Shown: piece after piece, positions 56,178-64,000 of the stretch | Numbering within the stretch: the first letter of the stretch is position 1 | How the letters are laid out: every line of letters starts with the position of its first letter | From: an uncultured Granulosicoccaceae bacterium | GTDB taxonomy: Bacteria > Pseudomonadota > Gammaproteobacteria > Granulosicoccales > Granulosicoccaceae | Reading direction: 5' to 3' | NCBI GenBank assembly: GCA_937922675.1 | Contig: CALAJN010000004.1 | Coordinates: 1 to 64,000, forward strand | DNA: 64,000 nucleotides | Translations under genes and position numbers: made by a program | Notes under the pieces: model-generated | What the model saw: the letters and a program-made list of their open reading frames with translations, nothing else | Told to the model about the DNA's origin: nothing | Databases searched by the model: none

Positions 56178-59165
56178 TCAGGCACGCAATCGCTCTCCAT
56201 CGGGATCAACAAAGTGGGCTGAACAGATCTCTACATCGTGCTCCTCGCCACGCAATGGATCGCAAGCCCTGACACGTTCGCCGATGCGCTCCTGACCACG
56301 TCTGATGAAGCCAAGACCGATCGAATGTCCAAGACTGGGCGAGTAGGCAACCGAGCTCATCCAACCTTGATCATTTGCTGTGACTACCGCGGCCCCTTTT
56401 TCAATGAAGTGCGCTCCGGCGCGCAACTGAGCGTTGCGGTCCACCGGCTTGAAACCGACCAGCTGAGGTCTGTCTGGATCTTTCAGACCGGGGCGCTGAG
56501 ACAGTGCATTGCCTATGCTGTCCTTCTTTTGAGACACCATGCGGCCAAGCCCAATATCTGCTGCAGTTGTCTGACCGGTGAGTTCGTTACCGGTGCAGTG
56601 CCCTTTCTCGATACGCATGACACCCAGTGCCTCGGTGCCGTAGGGCACCACGCCCAGTGACTTGCCTTCGCTCATCAGTCGGCGCATGAGTGAGTCACCG
56701 TATCGAGTCGGGACGGCAAGCTCGTAGGCGAGCTCACCGGAGAACGAGATCCTGAACAGGCGTGCAGTCAGACCGCAGCATACGGTGGTTTCGGCACACC
56801 CCATGAAGGGAAACGCTTCGTTGCTGACATCAAGATCATCCACTATGCGCGCAACCAGCTCGCGGGAGCGCGGGCCAGCGATGGCGTACTGCGCCCAGGC
56901 CTCGGTTGTTGACACCAGATGAACGTCGAGTTCAGGCCACAGACACTGGCGGCAGAATTCGAGGTGGCGGAACACGGGCACCGCATTCGCGGTGGTGGTG
57001 GTCATGATGTAGTGATCTTGTGCGATGTGTGCTGTGGTGCCATCGTCCATGGCGAAACCGTCTTCTCGCAACATGATTCCGTAGCGCACTTTGCCGACCG
57101 CCAGGGTGGAGAAGGTGTTGGCATAAACACGATCAAGAAAGACTCCCGAGTCCGTGCCCTGTATATCGATTTTGCCAAGCGTGGTTACGTCGCATACGCC
57201 CACGGCTGTTCGAGTCTGCGTGACCTCGCGGTCGACTGTTTGGCGCCAGGTTGTCTCCCCCGGCTGGCTGAACCATTGCGCGCGCAACCAGTTGCCCACC
57301 TCGACAAAGGTAGCGCCATTTTCTGTTGCCCAGGTATGGCTGGGAGTGAGTCGTGTGGGCCTGAAATGTGCGCCACGAGAAGCGCCTGCGAGGGCTGCGA
57401 TCGGAACGGGCGTCCATGGCGGTCGAAAGATGGTCGTGCCGATTTCCGGAATGCTGCGCCCGGAGGCATCGGCAAGTACTGCAAGCCCGAGCACGTTTGA
57501 GGTCTTGCCTTGATCGGTTGCCATGCCGAGCGTTGTATATCGTTTGACGTGTTCAACCGCCGAGAAGCCTTCCTGTACTGACAGCTTGATGTCTTTGACT
57601 GTGACATCGTTCTGATAGTCCACCCACTGACGTTTCCACGCGCCAGACAAGCGGAAGGCGCTGCTCTTTTCTGGCACCCGCCAGTAGGCCTCAACGAAGC
57701 CGGATTCATCTTCAGCCGAAGGCGGCGCACCTGCCGCGTCCAGACTGATGCTGGGTAGCGTCTCGAGTGCAGCCAGCGCTGCGTTGTGACCATTACGCAA
57801 GGCTGTTCCTAGCGTCAGTTCACCGTTTGCTGCGCCTGCAACGCTCATGCCGGTCGGTAGCACGCCGCCGGGGACAAAGCTTGCGATGTCTTCTCGCCAG
57901 GTGGGCCTGCCGCGCTGATGGCAGGACAGGTGCACGTTCGGGTTCCAGCCGCCCGATACGGCAAGGCAATCCGCCGGGATGGTGTCACCGTTGGCAAGCT
58001 GGATGTTTTTGAGTGCATGACGACCGTGGGTGTCGACAACTGCACCTGCACGAACCAGACGGGCACCTTGCAGTGCGCTGATATCACCGGGTGGCGGAAC
58101 ATCCCGAGCGTCTATCACTGCGGTTATCTCGATGCTTGCCGCTGCCAGGTCCCGCGCGGTACGCCAGCCATCGTCATTGTTGGTGAAAACCGCAACGCGC
58201 TTGCCGGGTGCGACACCAAAGCGATTGACATAGGTACGCACTGCACCTGCGAGCATGATGCCGGGGCGATCATTGTTGGTGAAGGCTATGGGCCGCTCGG
58301 TCGCGCCGGCACTCAAGACACAGCGCGTGGCCCGAATACGCCACAGTACCTGTCGTGCGCACCCCGTCACAGCACCGACATGATCGGTAACGCGCTCAAG
58401 CGCTCCGTAAACTCCATGGTCGTAGGCCCCGTACACGCTGGTGCGAGTCATGACACGCACGTTGCTCATGTTACGTAAGCTCTCAGTGGTGGTCGCCGCC
58501 CAGTGAGCTGCATCTGCATCATCGACGCTGTAGCGCTCAGCATTGAGTCTGCCGCCTGTTTTAAAGTCTTCTTCGCAGAGGATGACACGTGCACCGGTAC
58601 GTCCTGCTGCGAGTGCGGCGGCGAGCCCAGCAGGTCCGGCACCAATGATCAGAAGGTCGGCAAACAGAAACCCCTTGTCGTAGCTGTCAGGGTCTGGCTC
58701 CATGGACAGTCTGCCGAGACCTGCTGAATGGCGAATAGCAGGCTCGTAGACCTTTTCCCAGAAGGCCTTCGGCCACATGAAGGTCTTGTAGTAGAACCCT
58801 GCCGCAAGCAGCGGTGATGCAAGATCGTTGATCGCCATGAGATCATGGCGCAAGGAGCCACGCCGATTTTGACTAGTGGCAACCAGGCCCTCGTGAAGCT
58901 CTTGCACAGTTGCGCGTACGTTGGGATCGCGCCGTGGCCCAGTGCCGATTTCGACAAGTGCGTTGGGCTCTTCGACACCTGCCGAGACGATGCCTCGCGG
59001 GCGGTGATACTTGAATGATCTACCGACCAGTACTTCGCCATTGGCGAGCAAGGCCGAGGCCAGGGTGTCGCCCGAGTAGCCGGTCAGGCGCTTGCCATCG
59101 AAGCTGAAGCTGAGCTTGCGCGAGCGCTCGATTTGCCCACCTGCTACGCGATTGACGTTACTCAC
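56178..59165 (-). CDS. soxA: Sarcosine oxidase alpha subunit
   Basis: 995 residues: N-terminal 2Fe-2S-ferredoxin-like segment (KLSFSFDGKRLTGYSGDTL), an FAD/NAD-binding half ([19 protein letters not shown]), a central GlxK-like region and a C-terminal GcvT-type THF domain (about 600 onward; VSNEAFPFMGCAE and GVMRIEKGHCTGNEL). It catalyses sarcosine oxidation to glycine with THF as C1 acceptor together with SoxB, SoxD and SoxG. Third gene of the operon, four-base overlap with soxD. Confidence 0.92.
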   Translation of the reverse strand: MSNVNRVAGGQIERSRKLSFSFDGKRLTGYSGDTLASALLANGEVLVGRSFKYHRPRGIVSAGVEEPNALVEIGTGPRRDPNVRATVQELHEGLVATSQNRRGSLRHDLMAINDLASPLLAAGFYYKTFMWPKAFWEKVYEPAIRHSAGLGRLSMEPDPDSYDKGFLFADLLIIGAGPAGLAAALAAGRTGARVILCEEDFKTGGRLNAERYSVDDADAAHWAATTTESLRNMSNVRVMTRTSVYGAYDHGVYGALERVTDHVGAVTGCARQVLWRIRATRCVLSAGATERPIAFTNNDRPGIMLAGAVRTYVNRFGVAPGKRVAVFTNNDDGWRTARDLAAASIEITAVIDARDVPPPGDISALQGARLVRAGAVVDTHGRHALKNIQLANGDTIPADCLAVSGGWNPNVHLSCHQRGRPTWREDIASFVPGGVLPTGMSVAGAANGELTLGTALRNGHNAALAALETLPSISLDAAGAPPSAEDESGFVEAYWRVPEKSSAFRLSGAWKRQWVDYQNDVTVKDIKLSVQEGFSAVEHVKRYTTLGMATDQGKTSNVLGLAVLADASGRSIPEIGTTIFRPPWTPVPIAALAGASRGAHFRPTRLTPSHTWATENGATFVEVGNWLRAQWFSQPGETTWRQTVDREVTQTRTAVGVCDVTTLGKIDIQGTDSGVFLDRVYANTFSTLAVGKVRYGIMLREDGFAMDDGTTAHIAQDHYIMTTTTANAVPVFRHLEFCRQCLWPELDVHLVSTTEAWAQYAIAGPRSRELVARIVDDLDVSNEAFPFMGCAETTVCCGLTARLFRISFSGELAYELAVPTRYGDSLMRRLMSEGKSLGVVPYGTEALGVMRIEKGHCTGNELTGQTTAADIGLGRMVSQKKDSIGNALSQRPGLKDPDRPQLVGFKPVDRNAQLRAGAHFIEKGAAVVTANDQGWMSSVAYSPSLGHSIGLGFIRRGQERIGERVRACDPLRGEEHDVEICSAHFVDPDGERLRA

Positions 59166-59473
59166 GTCGATTCAGCTCCAAACGAAGCGCCTGCGACATC
59201 GCGCGCCAGCGCGCAGTCGAGAATCTCGTGTGTTGTGGTGTCTCGCGTTACGACAAGCCAGCTTCGATCGCCTTGTTCGTGAAACCACAGTTCCTTGTGA
59301 ACACCTGCAGGGTTGTGGCGCAAATGCAAGTACTCATGAAAGGCATCGAGCGTTGCATCCGAGCCGAGCTCGGCAGGGTCGTCAACTGAAGGCCTGTTGA
59401 GAAGGCTGGCATCGCCCAGGTATACGAATTCGCTCGCGTCTCGCAGACCGAGCAAAGGGTGGGGGATCTGCAT
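59162..59473 (-). CDS. soxD: Sarcosine oxidase delta subunit lacking the zinc Cys motif
   Basis: 103 residues. The usual opening IPCPYCG is replaced by IPHPLLGLRDASEF, and the later GCRRW-type Cys by Asp (EQGDRSWLVVTRDT). The conserved His in WFHEQ and the RDT strand remain. In the studied heterotetramers zinc is held by three Cys and one His, so three ligands are missing here. Gene order and overlap with soxA make the identification firm. Confidence 0.88.
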   Translation of the reverse strand: MQIPHPLLGLRDASEFVYLGDASLLNRPSVDDPAELGSDATLDAFHEYLHLRHNPAGVHKELWFHEQGDRSWLVVTRDTTTHEILDCALARDVAGASFGAEST

Positions 59474-59485
59474 CTGTGGCCCGTC

Positions 59486-60736
59486 TCAGTGCAAATTAGG
59501 TTGTGCGCCAGCGCCGCGCTCGTCGACGGGGTGTCCCGTACGAAAGCGATTCAGGCGATAGCCTGTGGCGACCGTATGGGGAGTATCTGTGGCAATCAGG
59601 TGTGCATAGCAATAGCCAGAGCCGGGAGTAGCCTTGAAGCCGCCGTAGCACCAGCCACCATTGAAATACAAGCCTGGTATATCGGTCTTGTCGATAAAGG
59701 GCGAGCCGTCCATGGACATGTCCATGATGCCGCCCCAGGAACGCAGCATCTTGGCGCGCCCGATCATCGGCATCAGCGACAGCCCGCCCTCGGCGACGTC
59801 TTCGACCGTCGGCAGGTTGCCGCGTTGCGCATACGAGTTATATCCGTCGATATCCCCACCGTAGACAAGCCCGCCCTTGTCCGATTGAGAGATGTAGAAG
59901 TGTCCAGCGCCGTAGGTGACAACACCGGGAATGGTCGGCTTCAGCCCTTCGCTGACGAAGGCTTGCAACACGTGACTCTCTATCGGTAGCCGTTGATCGA
60001 CCATGGACATCACACGGCTTGAGTTGCCCGCAACACAGATGGCAATCTTGGGCGCATTGATCTGTCCGCGGCTGGTATCTACGCCGACAACGCGACCGCC
60101 TTCGCGTCGTATACCCGTGACCTCGCAGTTCTGGATGACATCAACGCCGCGACTGTCGGCGGCTCGCGCATAGCCCCAGGCAACTGCGTCGTGGCGTACC
60201 GTGCCAGCGCGTTCCTGCCATAGACCGCCCTTGATCGGGAAGCGCGCGTCATCAAAATTCAGGAACGGCACCCGCTTGCGAACGCCTGCCGTGTCGAGCA
60301 ACTGCCCCCCGGCACCAGCCAGGTGCATGGCGTTGCCGCGCCGCGCGTAGGCATCCACTTGCGCATCCGAGTGTGCAAGGTTCAGGATGCCGCGCTGGCT
60401 CACCATTGCGTTGTAGTTGATGTCCTGCTCAAGACCTTCCCAGAGCTGCAGCGATAACTCATAGAACGGTTCGTTGTCAGGTAACAGGTAGTTTGAACGG
60501 ATGATGGTGGTATTCCGACCGATGTTGCCGGAGCCAAGCCAGCCTTTTTCGAGCACAGCGGTCTTGGTGATGCCATGAACACTCGCGAGGTACCAGGCGG
60601 TTGCCAGGCCATGGCCGCCGCCGCCGACGATGATCACGTCATAGTCGGTTTTCGGTTCCGGATCACGGAAGGCGGCCTGCCAGCCGGAGTGGCCGTTCAG
60701 ACCCTGTTTGATGACTTGCCAGGCTGAGTAGCGCAC
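59486..60736 (-). CDS. soxB: Sarcosine oxidase beta subunit
   Basis: 416 residues from the GTG at 60734-60736, which begins RYSAWQVIKQGLNGH, matching the family start MRYSALSVLRQG. A frame continues to a TTG at 60820 but that overlaps the divergent regulator. FAD-binding GGGGHGLATAWYL (about 37-49), LEKGWLGSGN and GHFYISQSDKGGLVYGGD are SoxB hallmarks. It is the first gene of the operon. It oxidises the N-methyl group and hands the C1 unit to SoxA. Confidence 0.87.
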   Translation of the reverse strand: MRYSAWQVIKQGLNGHSGWQAAFRDPEPKTDYDVIIVGGGGHGLATAWYLASVHGITKTAVLEKGWLGSGNIGRNTTIIRSNYLLPDNEPFYELSLQLWEGLEQDINYNAMVSQRGILNLAHSDAQVDAYARRGNAMHLAGAGGQLLDTAGVRKRVPFLNFDDARFPIKGGLWQERAGTVRHDAVAWGYARAADSRGVDVIQNCEVTGIRREGGRVVGVDTSRGQINAPKIAICVAGNSSRVMSMVDQRLPIESHVLQAFVSEGLKPTIPGVVTYGAGHFYISQSDKGGLVYGGDIDGYNSYAQRGNLPTVEDVAEGGLSLMPMIGRAKMLRSWGGIMDMSMDGSPFIDKTDIPGLYFNGGWCYGGFKATPGSGYCYAHLIATDTPHTVATGYRLNRFRTGHPVDERGAGAQPNLH

Positions 60737-60801
60737 AAGGCGTCGCGTCTTTGATCGTGCAAAGAGTATCGGTGTGAATCGAGGTCGAGGTCTGTAAAAA
60801 A

Positions 60802-61806
60802 ATGGCTGTAATGTGTTCAAATATGGTCATGGTATTCAAGTTGAGTGTGACCCAGTCAACGCGAGGCGCAGCCAGAAAGGTCGGCTTGTTGCTGGTCGAT
60901 GACTTTGCGCTTCTCTCCTATGCCTCGGTCACGGAGCCTCTGCGAGTGGCAAATCTGCTCTCCGGAGAGGATTTGTACCGGGTGCGCGCCATCCCCACCA
61001 GCGGTGCGGCAGCCGTGAGTTCAGGCGGCACTGTGGTGCCGGCTGCCGCTCAGGTGGGTGAACAGGTCGACTTCGATCTTGTACTGATCATCGCGGCCGG
61101 CAACCCCTTTGCGTTCTCCGACACCCGAGTGCTTCAGTGGATGAAGCACCTGGCACGTCGAGGCGTGGCTCTGGGTGGCGTATCTGGCGGGCCAGTAGTT
61201 CTCGCAGCGTCCGGATTGCTGGCTGACCATCGAATGACCCTGCATTGGGAGCACGCCGATGGCCTGGCCAGTCTGTATCCCGAGCTTGTGATCGAGCGTT
61301 CCTTGTATGTGATTGATCGTGATCGACTCACTTGCGCAGGCGGGACCGCAGCACTCGATCTGATGCACGCTGTCATCACTCGCGACTATGGTGGAGCTCT
61401 GGCCCGAGAGGTCAGCGACTGGTTGCAGCATACCGACGTGAGACCGGGCGGTGGGGCTCAGAAGGCGGGCGTAGTCGAGCGCTATTCGGTGTATCAACCG
61501 CCACTTATAGAGGCGTTGGCCGCCATGGAAACCCATCTCGCTGACCCACTCGGTCTGGAAGATCTTGCGCAGGTTGCAGGCGTTGGTGTGCGGCATTTGA
61601 CACGTTTGTTTGATCAACACCTTGAGACCACGCCGATGCGCTTCTATCGCAGTTTGCGTCTTGAGCAAGCGCGGCGACTGTTGCACCAGAGCGGTCTGCC
61701 GATAGGCACAGTTGCCCGGGCGGTCGGTTTTGCAAGCAGTTCTCACTTCTCCAGCGCATTTCGCAAACACTTTGACTGCACGCCCGGGGACGAGAGGCTC
61801 GCCTGA
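60802..61806 (+). CDS. GlxA/GbdR-like AraC-family regulator
   Basis: 334 residues (the true start may be one of the ATG codons up to 60829 or a GTG at 60850). The DJ-1/PfpI-like N-terminal domain reads VGLLLVDDFALLSYASVTEPLRVAN and GGVSGGPVVLAASGLLADHR. The C-terminal AraC helix-turn-helix pair (LEDLAQVAGVGVRHLTRLF and IGTVARAVGFASSSHFSSAFRKHF) is standard. It is divergent from the sox operon with almost no gap. GbdR, its best known relative, activates glycine betaine and sarcosine genes, so it likely activates the operon here; inferred from position. Confidence 0.85.
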   Translation: MAVMCSNMVMVFKLSVTQSTRGAARKVGLLLVDDFALLSYASVTEPLRVANLLSGEDLYRVRAIPTSGAAAVSSGGTVVPAAAQVGEQVDFDLVLIIAAGNPFAFSDTRVLQWMKHLARRGVALGGVSGGPVVLAASGLLADHRMTLHWEHADGLASLYPELVIERSLYVIDRDRLTCAGGTAALDLMHAVITRDYGGALAREVSDWLQHTDVRPGGGAQKAGVVERYSVYQPPLIEALAAMETHLADPLGLEDLAQVAGVGVRHLTRLFDQHLETTPMRFYRSLRLEQARRLLHQSGLPIGTVARAVGFASSSHFSSAFRKHFDCTPGDERLA

Positions 61807-61886
61807 GGTTACGCATTGACTGCTTAAAAGCTGCTCAACGGGTATGCCCGAGGAACATGAGCACCGGACTGAGGTCGAAAAGAGGC

Positions 61887-62216
61887 ATGAGATTTCTGAT
61901 CTGCAGCTTCCTCCTTGCAGGGTGTTCCACGGTCCCCACCGACCCGATGTTTGCCGCCCCGCCGGTTGTGGGCAGTGCATTGGTAACGGATCATAATGAC
62001 GTCCGCTGCGAGTCTCGTGTGGGAGCGCGCTACACGGCCGAGACCGGCTTTTTCCACGCGGACTGCTCGCCCGTCAAGGCAACAGGGCAGGTTGAGTGGC
62101 GCGTTATTGGTCGTGAATACGAAGCGCTCGACGAGGGCGGCTTCTGGTTGCTGCGATCGCGCAATGCCGAAGGAGAAGAAACCTGGCTTGTATTACCTTG
62201 GCACGACTGGGTCTGA
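61887..62216 (+). CDS. Small lipoprotein
   Basis: 109 residues from MRFLICSFLLAGC; the lipobox LLAGC gives a lipidated Cys13. The mature part ends with FWLLRSRNAEGEETWLVLPWHDWV and has one conserved-looking Cys pair (RCES, ADCS). The start at 61857 is in frame but would hide the signal. Function unknown; 10 bases before the Grx-Rof gene. Confidence 0.62.
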   Translation: MRFLICSFLLAGCSTVPTDPMFAAPPVVGSALVTDHNDVRCESRVGARYTAETGFFHADCSPVKATGQVEWRVIGREYEALDEGGFWLLRSRNAEGEETWLVLPWHDWV

Positions 62217-62226
62217 TTGACGGTCA

Positions 62227-62733
62227 ATGACTACTCTAGACGCACACGCATCTAACCGACAGGTCGAGATCTACACACGGTTTCTCTGCCCGTTCTGCAT
62301 CCGAGCTAGGCGATTGCTCAAGGCGCGCGGTATCGCCTATCAAGAGATCAATATAAGCCTTGATAGTGAAGCTGATGCCCGTATGGTCGAACTGAGCGGT
62401 CGTACCTCTGTTCCGCAAATATTTGTCGGTACGCACCATGTCGGCGGATGCGACGATCTGATAGCAGCGGATGCGTCGGGTGAACTTGCGCAACTTGTCA
62501 AGCCGTATGAGCCGGAGGCTTACGAGCCTATCGCCTGCTCGACCTATGACGAACTGGAACTCGCCTGCGTGCGGCGGATCAATATCTCGGTGGCGACGGA
62601 CGACGGAGTGCTCACAGGAATCGCGCACACCTTGCGTACTCATAACCGTGCCGAAGTGCTGGTACTTGATGAGGGCGGGGAGGGTATGCGCGTTGTAAGG
62701 CTCGATCAAATCCGTAATTGGCAGATCATGTGA
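62227..62733 (+). CDS. Glutaredoxin-Rof fusion protein
   Basis: 168 residues. Residues 11-92 are a GrxC-type glutaredoxin: active site CPFC (21-24), cis-proline TSVPQIF (Pro63) and GGCDDL (73-78). Residues 98-168 match Rof/YaeO, the Rho-binding antiterminator: YEPIACSTYDELELAC (99-114), where E. coli Rof has YQPINC..YD.LELAC, then VLVLDEGGEGMRVVRLDQI like the Rof tail. Both halves look complete, joined by about five residues. No stop or frame change separates them. Neighbours are a lipoprotein and tmm. What a thiol redox domain does on a Rho inhibitor is unknown. Confidence 0.88.
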   Translation: MTTLDAHASNRQVEIYTRFLCPFCIRARRLLKARGIAYQEINISLDSEADARMVELSGRTSVPQIFVGTHHVGGCDDLIAADASGELAQLVKPYEPEAYEPIACSTYDELELACVRRINISVATDDGVLTGIAHTLRTHNRAEVLVLDEGGEGMRVVRLDQIRNWQIM

Positions 62734-62835
62734 ATCGGCTTGGGATGGTTCCGGTGGAAACGCGGGCAGCGGTTGACAGGCGTCGAGGGAAGTCGTCTAC
62801 TGCTATGCAACATCGTTTCTCAAAGGTAAATACGG

Positions 62836-64000
62836 ATGGCTTCCAAGCGTGTTGCAGTCATCGGTGCGGGGCCCTCGGGTCTTGCCCAGTTGCGTGCCTT
62901 TCAGAGCCTTGCGCAGTCGGGCGTTGAGGTGCCGGAAGTGGTCTGCTTCGAGAAGCAGGCTGATTGGGGTGGGCTGTGGAATTACACATGGCGAACGGGT
63001 CTTGATGAGTACGGTGAGCCCGTACACGGCTCGATGTACCGCTATCTGTGGTCCAACGGACCCAAGGAGGGTCTCGAATTTGCGGACTACTCCTTTGAAG
63101 AGCACTTCGGCAAACAGATCGCTTCCTACCCGCCGCGTGCGGTGCTGTTCGACTACATCGAAGGACGTGTCAAAAAGGCTGGTGTGCGGGATCAGGTGCG
63201 CTTCCGTACACCGATACGACAGGTGGACTGGAATGAATCAACACAGCAGTTCAGCGTGCGCTCCCACGATCTGATCAGGGACGTCGAGACCACCGAAGCC
63301 TTTGATCATGTTGTCGTTGCAAGCGGTCACTTCTCAACACCTAATGTGCCGCAGTTTGAGGGTTTGGATCGTTTCAATGGCCGGGTGTTGCATGCGCATG
63401 ATTTTCGCGATGCTGTAGAGTTTCGCGAAAAGGACATTCTGATCATAGGTACCAGTTACTCTGCTGAAGACATCGGCTCACAGTGCTGGAAGTATGGGGC
63501 CAAGTCGATAACAGTCAGCCACCGCACTGCGGCCATGGGATATGACTGGCCTGATAACTGGGTAGAGGTTCCTCTGCTGACATCGGTGATTGGCAATACG
63601 TGTACCTTCAAGGATGGCACCACCAAAGAGGTTGACGCGATCATCTTGTGCACCGGGTATCAGCATCATTTCCCGTTCATGTCAGAAGATCTGCGACTCA
63701 AGACGGCCAACCGACTTGCCACCGCAGATCTGTACAAGGGAGTGGCCTATGTACCTAATCCGAAGCTGTTCTATCTTGGCATGCAGGACCAGTGGTACAC
63801 CTTCAACATGTTTGACGCGCAAGCATGGTGGGCCCGTGATGTGATCATGGACAAGATTGAGGTTCCTGACGACACCGCCATGCAGGCGGATGTTGCTGAT
63901 CGCGTTATGCGAGAGGATGCCATTGGTGATGACTACGACGCCATTCGGTATCAGGGAGACTATGTCAAGGAACTGATTGCCGAGACGGACTACCCAAGCT
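62836..64000 (+). CDS. tmm: Trimethylamine monooxygenase, 3' end outside window
   Basis: Class B flavin monooxygenase (FMO) that oxidises trimethylamine to its N-oxide with NADPH and O2. The 388 visible codons lack about 55 residues at the C-terminus. Seen: FAD motif [14 protein letters not shown] (10-23), the [14 protein letters not shown] segment typical of bacterial Tmm, FMO motif [16 protein letters not shown] motif [14 protein letters not shown] and [12 protein letters not shown]. Frame continues to the window edge. The ATG at 62836 follows an AAAGG-type ribosome site. It lies close to the C1 operon, fitting methylated-amine use. Confidence 0.92.
   Translation, partial: MASKRVAVIGAGPSGLAQLRAFQSLAQSGVEVPEVVCFEKQADWGGLWNYTWRTGLDEYGEPVHGSMYRYLWSNGPKEGLEFADYSFEEHFGKQIASYPPRAVLFDYIEGRVKKAGVRDQVRFRTPIRQVDWNESTQQFSVRSHDLIRDVETTEAFDHVVVASGHFSTPNVPQFEGLDRFNGRVLHAHDFRDAVEFREKDILIIGTSYSAEDIGSQCWKYGAKSITVSHRTAAMGYDWPDNWVEVPLLTSVIGNTCTFKDGTTKEVDAIILCTGYQHHFPFMSEDLRLKTANRLATADLYKGVAYVPNPKLFYLGMQDQWYTFNMFDAQAWWARDVIMDKIEVPDDTAMQADVADRVMREDAIGDDYDAIRYQGDYVKELIAETDYPS

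Overview
The window reads as chromosome of a marine-type gammaproteobacterium: HspQ, FadH, a long-form GAPDH, DUF4124, a Rof domain and an Omp85-type outer-membrane protein sit beside genes for methylated amines, sarcosine, malonate and carboxylates. The assignment to Gammaproteobacteria is inference from gene content; a Granulosicoccus-like organism would fit but is not shown. No tRNA, rRNA, CRISPR array, phage gene or transposase was recognised. Both edges cut genes: a sugar-type ABC permease at the left and a trimethylamine monooxygenase at the right.

Region 1-8.5 kb: the end of a carbohydrate-type ABC transporter operon coupled to a bicupin, an alpha/beta hydrolase and an RraA-like protein; then fadH in the opposite direction, a general porin with its own promoter candidate and an AhpD-like peroxidase. 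Region 8.7-19.3 kb: single housekeeping or accessory genes (VOC protein, SDR, YHS protein, DHFR-like protein, Omp85-type protein, second RraA, GAPDH, a membrane-anchored Ser/Thr kinase), with a decayed TetR gene at 14.3-14.7 kb. Region 19.4-25.3 kb: a lipoprotein, two tandem Lin0512 genes, an aminotransferase, a polar amino acid ABC transporter and a glycine-rich protein next to two 12-bp tandem repeat arrays.

Region 25.4-37.6 kb is devoted to carboxylates. A TctCBA tripartite tricarboxylate transporter operon carries an AtuA-family gene and a DUF4387-VOC fusion; TctD-TctE and a periplasmic binding protein are divergent. Next come the eroded remains of a GntR regulator and a TRAP transporter, directly before intact malonyl-CoA decarboxylase and malonyl-CoA synthetase genes. 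This looks like a malonate locus that lost its own regulator and importer.

Region 38-48.2 kb: a large membrane protein with an acidic region, a lipoprotein, HspQ, a Gfo/Idh-aldo/keto reductase-TauD trio, a DUF481 outer-membrane protein and a periplasmic 5'-nucleotidase. Region 48.4-64 kb is a one-carbon block. Eight nearly end-to-end minus-strand genes (soxB-soxD-soxA-soxG-fdh beta-fdh alpha-fhs-folD) would oxidise sarcosine to glycine and take the methylene-THF through formyl-THF and formate to CO2 with NADH. A GlxA/GbdR-like AraC regulator is divergent. Downstream of it lie a small lipoprotein, a glutaredoxin fused to a Rof (Rho-inhibitor) domain, and trimethylamine monooxygenase. The Grx-Rof fusion is the most unusual protein in the window.
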